Source: an uncultured Paracoccaceae bacterium
Lineage (GTDB): Bacteria > Pseudomonadota > Alphaproteobacteria > Rhodobacterales > Rhodobacteraceae
Assembly: GCA_943787785.1 (NCBI GenBank)
Contig: CALSNT010000001.1
Coordinates: forward strand, 191,423-255,422
Direction of reading: 5' to 3'
Length of the DNA stretch: 64,000 bases
Shown piece after piece: positions 52,805 to 61,066 of this stretch. The notes below the pieces were generated by a model that did no database searches, had not been told where the DNA came from, and saw nothing but the letters and a program-made list of their open reading frames with translations. The stretch's first letter is position 1, and each line of letters opens with the position of its first letter. Position numbers and translations under genes: made by a program.

Positions 52805-55702
52805 TCACGCTGGTCCCCGCGGTTTGAATTTCGCCAGCTTCTCGGAAATTGTCGCCTGAACCTGCGCGCGCAGGAACGAGCGCGCATCGCTCTCGCGGGC
52901 CAGCTCTTCGGGGCCAGTGCCAACCGGGCTTCCCTGCGCGTTGAAATTCGGTTTCACCTCGTCCGGAGCCTCGGTTTTCTCAAGGCGCACTCGCAAATCG
53001 AACCATGCAGCCTGGCCCGTCACCGGATCAGAATTGGCCCAGCGCATTCCGTCGCCCTTTGGCGGCAGCAGCTCGTGAATCAAATGGTTCAGCAGGAAGC
53101 CCTTTTTTGCCTCGGGAGCATCATCTTCCAGTGCCCAGGCGCCCTTGCGTTTGCCAATCGCGTTCCACGTCCAGATTGTTTGCGCGTTCAGCGCCGCCAT
53201 ATGCGCAACCGGTACGACGATCTCTCCATGCGGAGACGTCACCCTGGCCCAATCGCCCTCTTCAAATCCGTTCTCCTGCCACACAGCGGTGGGCACATAC
53301 ATCGGGTTTACCCCGTGGATCTGGCGTAACCAGGCGTTTTGACTGCCCCACGAGTGATACATCGCCATCGGGCGCTGGGTCAGCGCGTGCAGCGGGTATT
53401 CGTCCATATCCGTATCGCCGAACGGCGCAGACCAGATTGGCAGCGGGTCCATCGCCTTGTGAACGCGGTCTTTCAGATGCGCCGGCGGCTGGCGCTTTCC
53501 TTGCCCTTCGGCGGCAAGTTGGAACCGACGCATTGGTTCCGACCAAAGCGAGAACAGATAGGGCTGCGGCGCGTCAAACAGTCCAATTTTGACCGCCCAA
53601 TCCTGGTAGGCTTTGTTCCAAGGCTTGTAGTAGAGCGCCTCGTCCGGGATGTGCGACATCCAGAAGCCACCGGCTTCCTTGTAGCGCTCGATCTGGTTGC
53701 CGTTGGGCTTGCCACGACCGCCCGCCTTGCCGTTCTTGCCGCGCCACCCCGCCAGTGGGCCAATACCCTCGCGGCGCTCGTGGTTGACCATATAGTCAGC
53801 GTAGTCCTTGAATTTCGGTGCGCCGTCTTCGGCAACGAATCCAGGCAATCCCAGACGATGGCCAAGGTCCAGCAGGACCGACTGAAAGCCACGTACATCT
53901 CGGTCCGGGTCAACCACGGGCCAGCGGATCGCATCAGCGGCGGCCTCGGCCTCAGAGATCGGGCGATCCAGCAGGCTGATGCAGTCGTGACGTTCTAGGT
54001 ATGTTGTGTCGGGCAGCACCAGATCGGCGAAGGCGACTGTTTCCGACGAGTAGGCATCCGCGACGATCAGATGCGGGATGACATAGTTCCCGTCCTCGTC
54101 CATCTCGGTCAGCATTCGCATCACGCCCGAAGTATTCATCGACGAGTTCCACGCCATGTTCGCCATATAAAGGAACAGCGTGTCGATCTTGTACGGATCA
54201 CCGGCGTGCGCGTTCGAGATCACCATGTGCATCAGCCCATGGGACGACATCGGGTGATCCCAGCTGAACGCCTTGTCGATCCTAAGCGGCGTGCCGTCGT
54301 CGTCAATCGCCAGATCGTCCGGCCCGTGTACGAACCCCAGATGCGGCCCGGCCAGCGGTTGGCCCGGCTTGCCTTTCGCATGGGGTTTCGGGTGGGCCGT
54401 GTAGGGTTTCGGATAGGGCGGTTTGAAGCGGAAACCGCCGGGCACCTCAACCGAGCCGAGAATGATCTGCAACAGGTGCAGCGCGCGGCAGGTCTGGAAA
54501 CCGTTGGAGTGGGCCGAGATTCCACGCATGGCGTGGAAGGCCACCGGGCGACCAATCATCTTGTCGTGCTTCTCGCCTCGGAAATCCGTCCAGGGCTGTG
54601 CAATTTCGATGGCTTGATCGAAGGCAACTTCGGCCAGTTCGGCAGCAACGCGGCGGATCCGGTTGGCATCCATGCCGATCACCGGGCCGACAACTTCCGG
54701 CGCGTAGTCGTTGGACATATAACGGTCGGCCATCAGGCTCATCACGGTGCGATAGGTGATCCCGGCATGTCGCCAGCGCCCGGTAAGGTCCGGATTCACG
54801 CCCTTTTGGTCGAACGGCACGCGGTGGTGCGTCTCGCGGTCCATCACCATTTCCTTGCCAGCTTCGTCTCGCAGGATCAGGCCATAGCTTTCCGAGCTTG
54901 CGTCGTCGTTCACCAGACAGGCGGCATTGGTAAATTTCGCCAGATAATCGAGGTCGATTTTCCCGGCCTTCATCAGGCAATGCACCAGGCTGAGGATGAA
55001 CAGCCCATCGGTGCCTGGCGTGATGCCGATCCATTCGTCAGCAATCGCGTTATAGCCGGATCTGATCGGGTTCACCCCGATCACCTTGGCACCTCGTTCT
55101 TTCAGACGGCCAAGGCCGATCTTGATCGGGTTGGAATCGTGATCTTCGGCCACGCCGAAAATCATGAACAGCTTGGTGTTTTCCCAATCCGGCTGGCCAA
55201 ATTCCCAAAACGCGCCGCCCATCGTGTAGATGCCGGCGGCCGCCATGTTGACCGAACAGAAACCACCGTGGGCTGCATAGTTCGGGGTGCCGAACGCCTG
55301 TGCCCACCAGCTTGTGAACGACTGGCTTTGATCGCGCCCGGTAAAGAACGCGAGCTTCTCCGGCGCCGTCTCGCGAAGCGGTTCCATCCAGCTTTTTGCC
55401 AGCTCCAGCGCCTCGTCCCAGCTGATTTCGGCGAATTGGCCCGAGCCGCGCGGGCCGACCCGCTTTAGCGGCGCTTTCAGGCGCGCAGGCGACAAGTGCT
55501 GCATGATCCCGGCACTGCCCTTGGCGCACAACACGCCCCGGTTCACCGGATGGTCGCGGTTGCCCTCGATATAGGCAACCTCGCCCCCCTTCATGTGTAC
55601 GTTGATGCCGCACCGGCAGGCGCACATATAGCAGGTCGTCTGGCGCACCTCGTCCGAGACTTTGGGCGAGGTATCCACTTTGGGTTGTTCGTGCTTTGTC
55701 AT
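52805..55702 (-). CDS. soeA: Sulfite dehydrogenase catalytic molybdopterin subunit (SoeA-like)
   Basis: The 965-residue DMSO-reductase-family molybdoenzyme has the N-terminal 4Fe-4S ligands Cys24, Cys27, Cys31 and Cys59 (CYMCACRCG and GVLCAKGSAG). There is no twin-arginine signal, so the enzyme faces the cytoplasm. Lack of a Tat signal, the DmsB/DmsC partners and the place beside the taurine genes match SoeABC of Allochromatium and Ruegeria, which oxidises sulfite to sulfate. Cofactor-site regions such as GRDQSQSFTSWWAQAFGTPN and HGGFCSVNMAAAG are present. It starts 109 nt after tauZ and probably has its own promoter. Confidence 0.92.
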   Translation of the reverse strand: MTKHEQPKVDTSPKVSDEVRQTTCYMCACRCGINVHMKGGEVAYIEGNRDHPVNRGVLCAKGSAGIMQHLSPARLKAPLKRVGPRGSGQFAEISWDEALELAKSWMEPLRETAPEKLAFFTGRDQSQSFTSWWAQAFGTPNYAAHGGFCSVNMAAAGIYTMGGAFWEFGQPDWENTKLFMIFGVAEDHDSNPIKIGLGRLKERGAKVIGVNPIRSGYNAIADEWIGITPGTDGLFILSLVHCLMKAGKIDLDYLAKFTNAACLVNDDASSESYGLILRDEAGKEMVMDRETHHRVPFDQKGVNPDLTGRWRHAGITYRTVMSLMADRYMSNDYAPEVVGPVIGMDANRIRRVAAELAEVAFDQAIEIAQPWTDFRGEKHDKMIGRPVAFHAMRGISAHSNGFQTCRALHLLQIILGSVEVPGGFRFKPPYPKPYTAHPKPHAKGKPGQPLAGPHLGFVHGPDDLAIDDDGTPLRIDKAFSWDHPMSSHGLMHMVISNAHAGDPYKIDTLFLYMANMAWNSSMNTSGVMRMLTEMDEDGNYVIPHLIVADAYSSETVAFADLVLPDTTYLERHDCISLLDRPISEAEAAADAIRWPVVDPDRDVRGFQSVLLDLGHRLGLPGFVAEDGAPKFKDYADYMVNHERREGIGPLAGWRGKNGKAGGRGKPNGNQIERYKEAGGFWMSHIPDEALYYKPWNKAYQDWAVKIGLFDAPQPYLFSLWSEPMRRFQLAAEGQGKRQPPAHLKDRVHKAMDPLPIWSAPFGDTDMDEYPLHALTQRPMAMYHSWGSQNAWLRQIHGVNPMYVPTAVWQENGFEEGDWARVTSPHGEIVVPVAHMAALNAQTIWTWNAIGKRKGAWALEDDAPEAKKGFLLNHLIHELLPPKGDGMRWANSDPVTGQAAWFDLRVRLEKTEAPDEVKPNFNAQGSPVGTGPEELARESDARSFLRAQVQATISEKLAKFKPRGPA

Positions 55703-55811
55703 GCCGGACCGCGTTCTACTTCAGGGGGCACTAAATAGCGATTCCCGCCTCGGTGCGACCAGTTTTTTCTCCAAACTCGGGAGGTACCGGGACAAGTGTT
55801 CTCAGAAGTCC

Positions 55812-56573
55812 TCACAGGGCAGTCCTGATGAGGCCGACCGCCGCCAACCCGATCAGCAGCGAAAGGCTGAATGGGCGATAGAACGGCTCGAGACGCGGAA
55901 TAAACATTCGGCCTCCGACGATCACACCCAGTGCAGTCGGCAGCACCAGAACCACGCCCCTGATCGCGGCGCGCTGATCCATGACGCCGTAAAGCAGCAG
56001 GTAGATAATCGAGGTGAAAGCGCCAATGAACAGGAACATCACCAGACTGGCACGCATCACCCGCGCCGGGGCGTTTCGCGCCAATACGTAAAGGGCGATC
56101 ATCATCCCGCCAATCGAGGCAAGTCCAGTGACAATCCCAGCCAACAGTCCAGTAATCCAGGTTCCGGGCATGGTGGCCAGACCCGGAATGCGCAGCCGCG
56201 CCAACTGCAATCCGGCCAGCCCGACGATCAACAGCAGTGCAATCAGTTTTGAGGTATCGACCGGCAGCGAAGTTGTCAGCCAAAGGCCCAATGGAGTGCC
56301 TATAGCTGAACCAAGGAACAGGATCATCACCATGCGCTTGTCGGCATCCGCGAAGCCGCCCCGGAACATCAAGATCGAGGCGGTGAATTCAAGCACCCAG
56401 CAAATCGGGATCAGCTCGACCGGGGGCAGCAGGATAACAGCGCTGGCCATGACGAGGGCGCTTAGCGCAAACCCGGCAAATCCACGCACCAGGCCGGCGG
56501 CGAAACAGATGCCTATCATGATCAGCAGGGTTGGCCCGGAAAACTCAGTGGCAGACAGCAGGGCCTCGATCAT
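55812..56573 (-). CDS. tauZ: TauE/SafE family permease, putative sulfite exporter
   Basis: The 253-residue protein has about eight membrane helices in two repeats: LLIMIGICFAAGLVRGFAGFALSALVMA and GLAGLQLARLR...ITGLLAGIVTGLASIGGMMIALYVL. The GxxRGFAGFA and GLASIGG motifs are typical of TauE/SafE. In taurine clusters this gene (tauZ) is proposed to export sulfite released by Xsc. I begin at ATG 56573, overlapping the pta stop by ATGA; the longer upstream ORF is pta out of frame. Confidence 0.9.
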   Translation of the reverse strand: MIEALLSATEFSGPTLLIMIGICFAAGLVRGFAGFALSALVMASAVILLPPVELIPICWVLEFTASILMFRGGFADADKRMVMILFLGSAIGTPLGLWLTTSLPVDTSKLIALLLIVGLAGLQLARLRIPGLATMPGTWITGLLAGIVTGLASIGGMMIALYVLARNAPARVMRASLVMFLFIGAFTSIIYLLLYGVMDQRAAIRGVVLVLPTALGVIVGGRMFIPRLEPFYRPFSLSLLIGLAAVGLIRTAL

Positions 56574-57505
56574 GGTGCGCTGACGATTGCAGCCAGTGCG
56601 GCGGAGGCCAGGCGCGCCGCAGGCGGATCGGCTCGGCTGGTCAGCAGGATCGGCACTTTTGCCCCCATGACGATGCCGCCCGCGCAACCGCCCGACAGAT
56701 AAACCAGCGCTTTGAACAAAACGTTGCCGGAAACGATGTCCGGTACGATCACCGCATCTGCGCGCCCGGCCACCGGATGGCCACCAAGCCCCTTGGTTTC
56801 GACCGCGTCAGGCGACAGGATCAGATCCAGCGCCAGCGGTCCGGCGACGTCCGCATCCTTGATTTCACCTGCCGCCCATTTGGCCAGTTCATCCCCCTCG
56901 ACCGCGCTGGGCACTGAGGGGATCACCGACTCCGTCGCCGACAAAATGGCGACCTTCGGACGTTCGTTGCCCAGCCTGTGCAACAGGTCCACACAACCGC
57001 GCAGCGCCGATTGCCGGGTCTCCGGGTTCGGTGCAACGTTTACGGCCGCGTCCGAGACCAGAATGGGCCGCCCGCCGTCCGGGTGGCTGATGTGAAAGAT
57101 ATGAAACAGCTGCTGGTCGGTGCGCAGACCTGCATCGCGCTGCAACGCTGCCTTCATAAAAGCATCTGTGTGCAGTTGGCCTTTCATAAGAACGTCTGCC
57201 TCGCCCGCGCCACACAGATGAGTGGCAATTTCTGCGGCCTGCGCTTCGCCAGTTGCGTCGTGGATGGCAAAATCCGAGATGTTCCAGTGCAGGGCATCGG
57301 CCTGGCGCCGAATATCAGCCGTTTCTCCAACGAAAACCGGCACCATGATGCCTGCCTCGCTGGCCTCTTGTGCCGCTTGCATCGGCAAAGGCGCACCGGC
57401 GCGGGCAATGGCCACACGCGGTGTCGGCAGGGCTGCGGCGCGTGCGATTAGGTCCGGTGGACACACCGGTTCGCGCTTGCTGAGGAATGGGGAAGGTTGG
57501 TCCAT
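56570..57505 (-). CDS. pta: Phosphate acetyltransferase of the sulfoacetaldehyde pathway
   Basis: The 311-residue PTA/PTB-family enzyme is of the short type found beside xsc. It converts acetyl phosphate from Xsc to acetyl-CoA. Family features: RAGAPLPMQAAQEASEAGIMVPVFVG, CGAGEADVLMKGQLHTDAFMKAAL, HIFHISHPDGGRPILVSDAAVNVAP and GNVLFKALVYLSGGCAGGIVMGAKVPI. The start ATG 57505 has GGAAGG upstream. It lies 88 nt after xsc with a stable hairpin between, and overlaps tauZ by 4 nt. Confidence 0.94.
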   Translation of the reverse strand: MDQPSPFLSKREPVCPPDLIARAAALPTPRVAIARAGAPLPMQAAQEASEAGIMVPVFVGETADIRRQADALHWNISDFAIHDATGEAQAAEIATHLCGAGEADVLMKGQLHTDAFMKAALQRDAGLRTDQQLFHIFHISHPDGGRPILVSDAAVNVAPNPETRQSALRGCVDLLHRLGNERPKVAILSATESVIPSVPSAVEGDELAKWAAGEIKDADVAGPLALDLILSPDAVETKGLGGHPVAGRADAVIVPDIVSGNVLFKALVYLSGGCAGGIVMGAKVPILLTSRADPPAARLASAALAAIVSAP

Positions 57506-57554
57506 CACGGCAGACCCTAGCATGTCGGGCGGGCCATGACCGCCGGAATTATTC

Positions 57555-57578
57555 CCGGCCCGCCGATCAGCGGGCCGG
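57555..57578 (-). promoter_or_regulatory. Hairpin between xsc and pta
   Basis: CCGGCCCGC at 57555-57563 pairs with GCGGGCCGG at 57570-57578 around loop CGATCA. It lies 16-39 nt past the xsc stop codon and ahead of pta, without a T-run. Probably a transcript-stabilising or partially terminating element setting xsc expression above pta-tauZ. Confidence 0.55.
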
Positions 57579-57593
57579 AGGATTATTCGCCGC

Positions 57594-59369
57594 TTATGCG
57601 CCGATCTGCGGTACCATGTCACCTGCGTCGATCCCGGCCACGGCGACGGGCTTTTTCATCGCGTCGCGGCGGAACGGCTCACCCAGCTCCTGGTTGATCA
57701 TCGCCTCGATCAGCGTGGTTGTCCCGGCCTTCTGATCCTTGATCGCCTGATCCAGCGCGGCAGTCAGTTCGTCCATTGTACGTGCCACGACGCCCTTCAG
57801 ACCACAGGCCTGCGCGATGCCCGCGTAGGAGACCTCTTCGTCCAGTTCGGTCCCGACGAAGTTGTCATCGAACCACAGGGTCGAGTTCCGTTTCTCTGCG
57901 CCCCACTGGTAGTTGCGGAAGACGATCTGAGTGATCGCGGGCCATTCACCCCGGCCAATCGCCGTCAGCTCGTTCACGGCAATCCCGAAGGCGCCATCGC
58001 CCGAGAAGCCAACGACCGGCACATCGGGCTTGCCGATTTTTGCGCCGACTACGGCAGGCAGGCCGTAGCCGCATGGGCCGAACAGGCCGGGGGCCAGATA
58101 TTTGCGGCCTTCGTCGAACGACGGATAGGCGTTGCCGATGGCGCAGTTGTTGCCGATGTCCGAGCTGATGATCGCTTCGCGCGGCAGGGCGGACTGGATT
58201 GCGCGCCAGGCCATGCGTGGGCTCATCCAGTCCGGTTTTGCGTCACGGGCCCGTTCGTTCCAGGTGGTGCCGGGATCGTCCTGCTCGTGATCGATGCTGG
58301 AAAGTTCCTGCGCCCAAGCCGATTTCGTCTGCGCGATCCTGTCTTTGCGTTCTTGACGGCCCGCATCGCCGGCGCTGTCGGAAAGGCGCTCCAGAATACC
58401 CTCGGCCACTTTCTTGGCATCGCCGACGATCCCGACGGTAACTTTCTTGGTCAGGCCGATCCGGTCCGGGTTGATATCAACCTGAATGATCTTGGCGTCG
58501 GTCGGCCAATATTCCATGCCATAGCCCGGGAGGGTTGAGAATGGGTTCAGCCGTGTGCCGAGGCACAGGACGACATCGGCGGTCTTGATCAGTTCCATCC
58601 CTGCCTTCGAGCCATTGTATCCCAGCGCGCCGGCGAACAGCGGATGGTTGCCGGGGAAGGCGTCGTTGTGCTGATAGCCGACGCAGACAGGGGCGCTCAG
58701 GCGCTCGGCCAAAACGCGAGACGCATCAATGCCACCTGCCAGCACCACACCAGCACCGTTCAGGATCACCGGGTTCTTGGCGCTGCTCAGCAGGTCTGCG
58801 GCGGCCTGGATCGAGTTTTCACCGCCGGGGCTGGCTTCAAATTCAATCGGGTCGGGAATGGTGAAGTCGTGCACCTGAGTCCAGAAATCGCGCGGCACGT
58901 TGATCTGCGCCGGAGCCGACAAGCGTTTGGCTTGGGCGATCACGCGGGTCAGAACCTCGGCCATGCGGGTCGGGTCGCGCACTTCTTCCTGATAGGCAAC
59001 CATGTCTTCGAACAGCTTCATCTGCTCGACTTCCTGAAACCCGCCCTGACCGATGGTTTTGTTGGCCGCCTGCGGCGTGACCAGCAGTAGCGGCGTGTGG
59101 TTCCAATAGGCGGTCTTCACGGCGGTGACGAAGTTGGTGATACCCGGGCCGTTTTGAGCGATCATCATCGACATCTTGCCGGTGGCACGGGTGAACCCGT
59201 CGGCCATCATGCCCGCACTGCCTTCGTGCGCGCAGTCCCAGAAGGTGATGCCCGCCTTCGGGAAGATATCCGAAATCGGCATCATCGCCGATCCGATGAT
59301 GCCAAAAGCATGTTCGATGCCGTGGCGTTGGAGCGTTTTCACAAAGGCTTCTTCGGTCGTCATTTTCAT
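57594..59369 (-). CDS. xsc: Sulfoacetaldehyde acetyltransferase
   Basis: Xsc is a ThDP enzyme converting sulfoacetaldehyde and phosphate to acetyl phosphate and sulfite. The 591-residue length and the N-terminus MKMTTEEAFVKTLQRHGIEHAFGIIG are typical. HEGSAGMMADGFTRATGKMSM and AQNGPGITNFVTAVK follow, and the ThDP/Mg motif is GFSGDGAFGIAVNELTAIGRGEWPAITQIVFRN (GDG...N). The C-terminus GEPFRRDAMKKPVAVAGI is Xsc-specific. Upstream lie three CTGGCCYTAT-like boxes at 23-nt spacing. Central gene of the cluster. Confidence 0.97.
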   Translation of the reverse strand: MKMTTEEAFVKTLQRHGIEHAFGIIGSAMMPISDIFPKAGITFWDCAHEGSAGMMADGFTRATGKMSMMIAQNGPGITNFVTAVKTAYWNHTPLLLVTPQAANKTIGQGGFQEVEQMKLFEDMVAYQEEVRDPTRMAEVLTRVIAQAKRLSAPAQINVPRDFWTQVHDFTIPDPIEFEASPGGENSIQAAADLLSSAKNPVILNGAGVVLAGGIDASRVLAERLSAPVCVGYQHNDAFPGNHPLFAGALGYNGSKAGMELIKTADVVLCLGTRLNPFSTLPGYGMEYWPTDAKIIQVDINPDRIGLTKKVTVGIVGDAKKVAEGILERLSDSAGDAGRQERKDRIAQTKSAWAQELSSIDHEQDDPGTTWNERARDAKPDWMSPRMAWRAIQSALPREAIISSDIGNNCAIGNAYPSFDEGRKYLAPGLFGPCGYGLPAVVGAKIGKPDVPVVGFSGDGAFGIAVNELTAIGRGEWPAITQIVFRNYQWGAEKRNSTLWFDDNFVGTELDEEVSYAGIAQACGLKGVVARTMDELTAALDQAIKDQKAGTTTLIEAMINQELGEPFRRDAMKKPVAVAGIDAGDMVPQIGA

Positions 59370-59438
59370 GGGAGAGCTCCGCGTGTCAGATTTGGCAGGA
59401 AACAGCCGGGAAATCCGGCCAGATGAGTCGCGCGGACA

Positions 59439-59494
59439 ATAAGGCCAGCGAGGTGAGTCCGATAGGGCCAGATTGTAAGGTCACGTAGGGCCAA
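59439..59494 (-). promoter_or_regulatory. Triple direct repeat, candidate TauR site of xsc
   Basis: Read on the minus strand toward xsc: TTGGCCCTAC (59494-59485), CTGGCCCTAT (59471-59462) and CTGGCCTTAT (59448-59439). Their starts are exactly 23 nt apart. The last is 69 nt from the xsc start codon. They resemble the tpa repeats (60977-61009), also 23 nt apart and oriented toward the gene. In Rhodobacter capsulatus TauR requires direct repeats related to CTGGACYTAA, as I recall. Binding here is inferred. Confidence 0.65.
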
Positions 59495-59519
59495 TATTGA
59501 GACGTCGAGTCTCAATATT
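59493..59519. terminator. Perfect 11-bp inverted repeat at the end of tauR
   Basis: AATATTGAGAC at 59493-59503 pairs perfectly with GTCTCAATATT at 59509-59519 around loop GTCGA. The tauR stop codon (59514-59512) lies within the right arm. It may terminate tauR. It touches the outermost xsc box (59494-59485) at one end, so it could also be an operator. Confidence 0.5.
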
Positions 59520-60975
59520 TGCCGTTTCGTAACTCCGCGGCAATCAGACCAACTCCTTCCGCGATCCGATCTTCGGGGATCGAGGAATAGGCCAGACGGT
59601 AGTAATTCTTCGGTGCATCGTCATCCGAAAAGAAGGGACGACCCGGTTCGATCAGCACGCTGCGCGCGCGGAGCGATTTGGCCAGAGCGTTTGTGTCCAC
59701 CTCGTCCGGGGCGCGCATCCAGAACGATGAGCCACCAGCCATTCGCGGGTTGGCCATCGTCAGCCCTTCGGCGCGGATCGACGCCTCCATGACCTTTCGG
59801 CGGCTGGAATAGGCGCGGCCCATGCGTCGGATCAGCGCGTCGTAGTGGCCCAGCGACAGGAAATGCGCAGCCGTTCGCTGGATCACGCCGGGCGGATGCC
59901 GAAGGACGGTGGCGCGCAGGGCGCGGGCCTCGGCGATAAACGCCGGCGAACCAACAAGATACCCCAGACGAAGCCCCGGAAACAGCGACTTGGAGAATGA
60001 GCCGACATAGATAACCCGTCCGTCCCGATCCATTGATTTCAGCGCGGGAGAGGTGGCATCCTGAAACGCCATTTCGAATTCATAGTCATCCTCGACGATC
60101 AGAAAATCCTCGGCGGCGGCCCGCTTGAGCAACGCTCGCCGACGCGTCATCGGCATGGTGGCTGTTGTCGGGCATTGGTGGCTGGGGGTGACGAATACGA
60201 TGTTGGAGTCGGGTGGAATCTCCTCGGGCCGCAGCCCTCCGGCGTCGACCGAAACCGGGGCCAGATGACACCGGGACTGGGTCAGAATCTCGCGCAGCGG
60301 AGGGTAACACGGGTCTTCGAATGCGGCCGTGCGCCGCTGAGTCAGAAGCACTTGTGCAGCCAGCCAAAGGGCGTTTTGCGCCCCGAGCGTTATAAGGATT
60401 TCATCCGCATCCGCCGCAATGCCGCGGCGCGGCAAAGTGTGGCGCAGGATAAACTCGACAAGTCGCGGATCATCGGCGTCATTGTAATCGATGGTCATTG
60501 CGTCGAAATCGCGCTGACCCAACGCCCGCAGGGCTGACTGCCGCCAACTGGCATGATCAAAAAGCGTCTCGTCGGCCTGTCCGTAGATAAATGGATAGCG
60601 ATAGCTGCGCCAGTCGGCGGGCTTTTCCAGCCGTGCCGCACCGGAAAACCGCTGACCGATGGCGCGGCTCCAATCAACGGTTTCGCGGCTTTGCGATAGC
60701 GTGAACTCGGTCGGCCGGGGGGCGTCCTCGGAGACGTAGTATCCCGAGCGTCCGCGCGACGCGATATAATCGTCGCTCAGCAACTCGGCATAGGCCAGCG
60801 TCACGGTGATCCGGCTGACGCCCAGATGGCGGGCCAGCGCGCGCGATGACGGCAGGCGCTCTCCGGCGCGGAACCGGCCGGAAAGGATCGCCTCGGCCAC
60901 ACGTTCCTGGATCCGCGATTGCAGGGTACCATCCTCTTCGGGATCAAGAATGATCATTTCGGCCGGTATCGTCAT
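59512..60975 (-). CDS. tauR: MocR-family regulator of taurine catabolism
   Basis: The 487-residue protein has an N-terminal GntR winged helix (LQSRIQERVAEAILSGRFRAGERLPSSRALARHLGVSRITVTLAYAEL) and a C-terminal aminotransferase-like domain. PLP-binding features: FEDPCYPPLREIL, TPSHQCPTTATM, VEDDYEFEM and the Lys of GSFSKSLFPGLRLGYLVG. MocR proteins sense ligands through PLP. By position, beside tpa and between the two sets of repeats, it is TauR, the activator. Start ATG 60975, 2 bp from the first tpa-side repeat, suggests autoregulation. Confidence 0.93.
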   Translation of the reverse strand: MTIPAEMIILDPEEDGTLQSRIQERVAEAILSGRFRAGERLPSSRALARHLGVSRITVTLAYAELLSDDYIASRGRSGYYVSEDAPRPTEFTLSQSRETVDWSRAIGQRFSGAARLEKPADWRSYRYPFIYGQADETLFDHASWRQSALRALGQRDFDAMTIDYNDADDPRLVEFILRHTLPRRGIAADADEILITLGAQNALWLAAQVLLTQRRTAAFEDPCYPPLREILTQSRCHLAPVSVDAGGLRPEEIPPDSNIVFVTPSHQCPTTATMPMTRRRALLKRAAAEDFLIVEDDYEFEMAFQDATSPALKSMDRDGRVIYVGSFSKSLFPGLRLGYLVGSPAFIAEARALRATVLRHPPGVIQRTAAHFLSLGHYDALIRRMGRAYSSRRKVMEASIRAEGLTMANPRMAGGSSFWMRAPDEVDTNALAKSLRARSVLIEPGRPFFSDDDAPKNYYRLAYSSIPEDRIAEGVGLIAAELRNGKY

Positions 60976-60976
60976 T

Positions 60977-61009
60977 CTGGACTTATTCAGGTGTGGGAAC
61001 TGGATGTAA
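60977..61009 (+). promoter_or_regulatory. Direct repeat, candidate TauR site of tpa/tauR
   Basis: CTGGACTTAT at 60977-60986 and CTGGATGTAA at 61000-61009, with starts 23 nt apart, lie in the 91-bp divergent region. They resemble the R. capsulatus TauR repeat CTGGACYTAA (from memory). The promoter-proximal repeat ends 57 nt before the tpa start; the other abuts the tauR start codon. A poorer third match, TCGGGCGTAG at 61023-61032, continues the 23-nt period. Confidence 0.7.
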
Positions 61010-61066
61010 AGGAACCGAACCGTCGGGCGTAGGGTCCGCGCAAGCGATTCTATAGGGGTGCCGGCC

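Noticed and set aside
54071-55468. 465-codon plus-strand ORF opposite soeA
   Set aside because: Antisense to a clearly real molybdoenzyme gene; no domain and atypical composition.
55703-55811. TauR boxes ahead of soeA
   Set aside because: Only CTGGTCGCAC was found, with no partner 23 nt away; soeABC control by TauR is not supported by this sequence.
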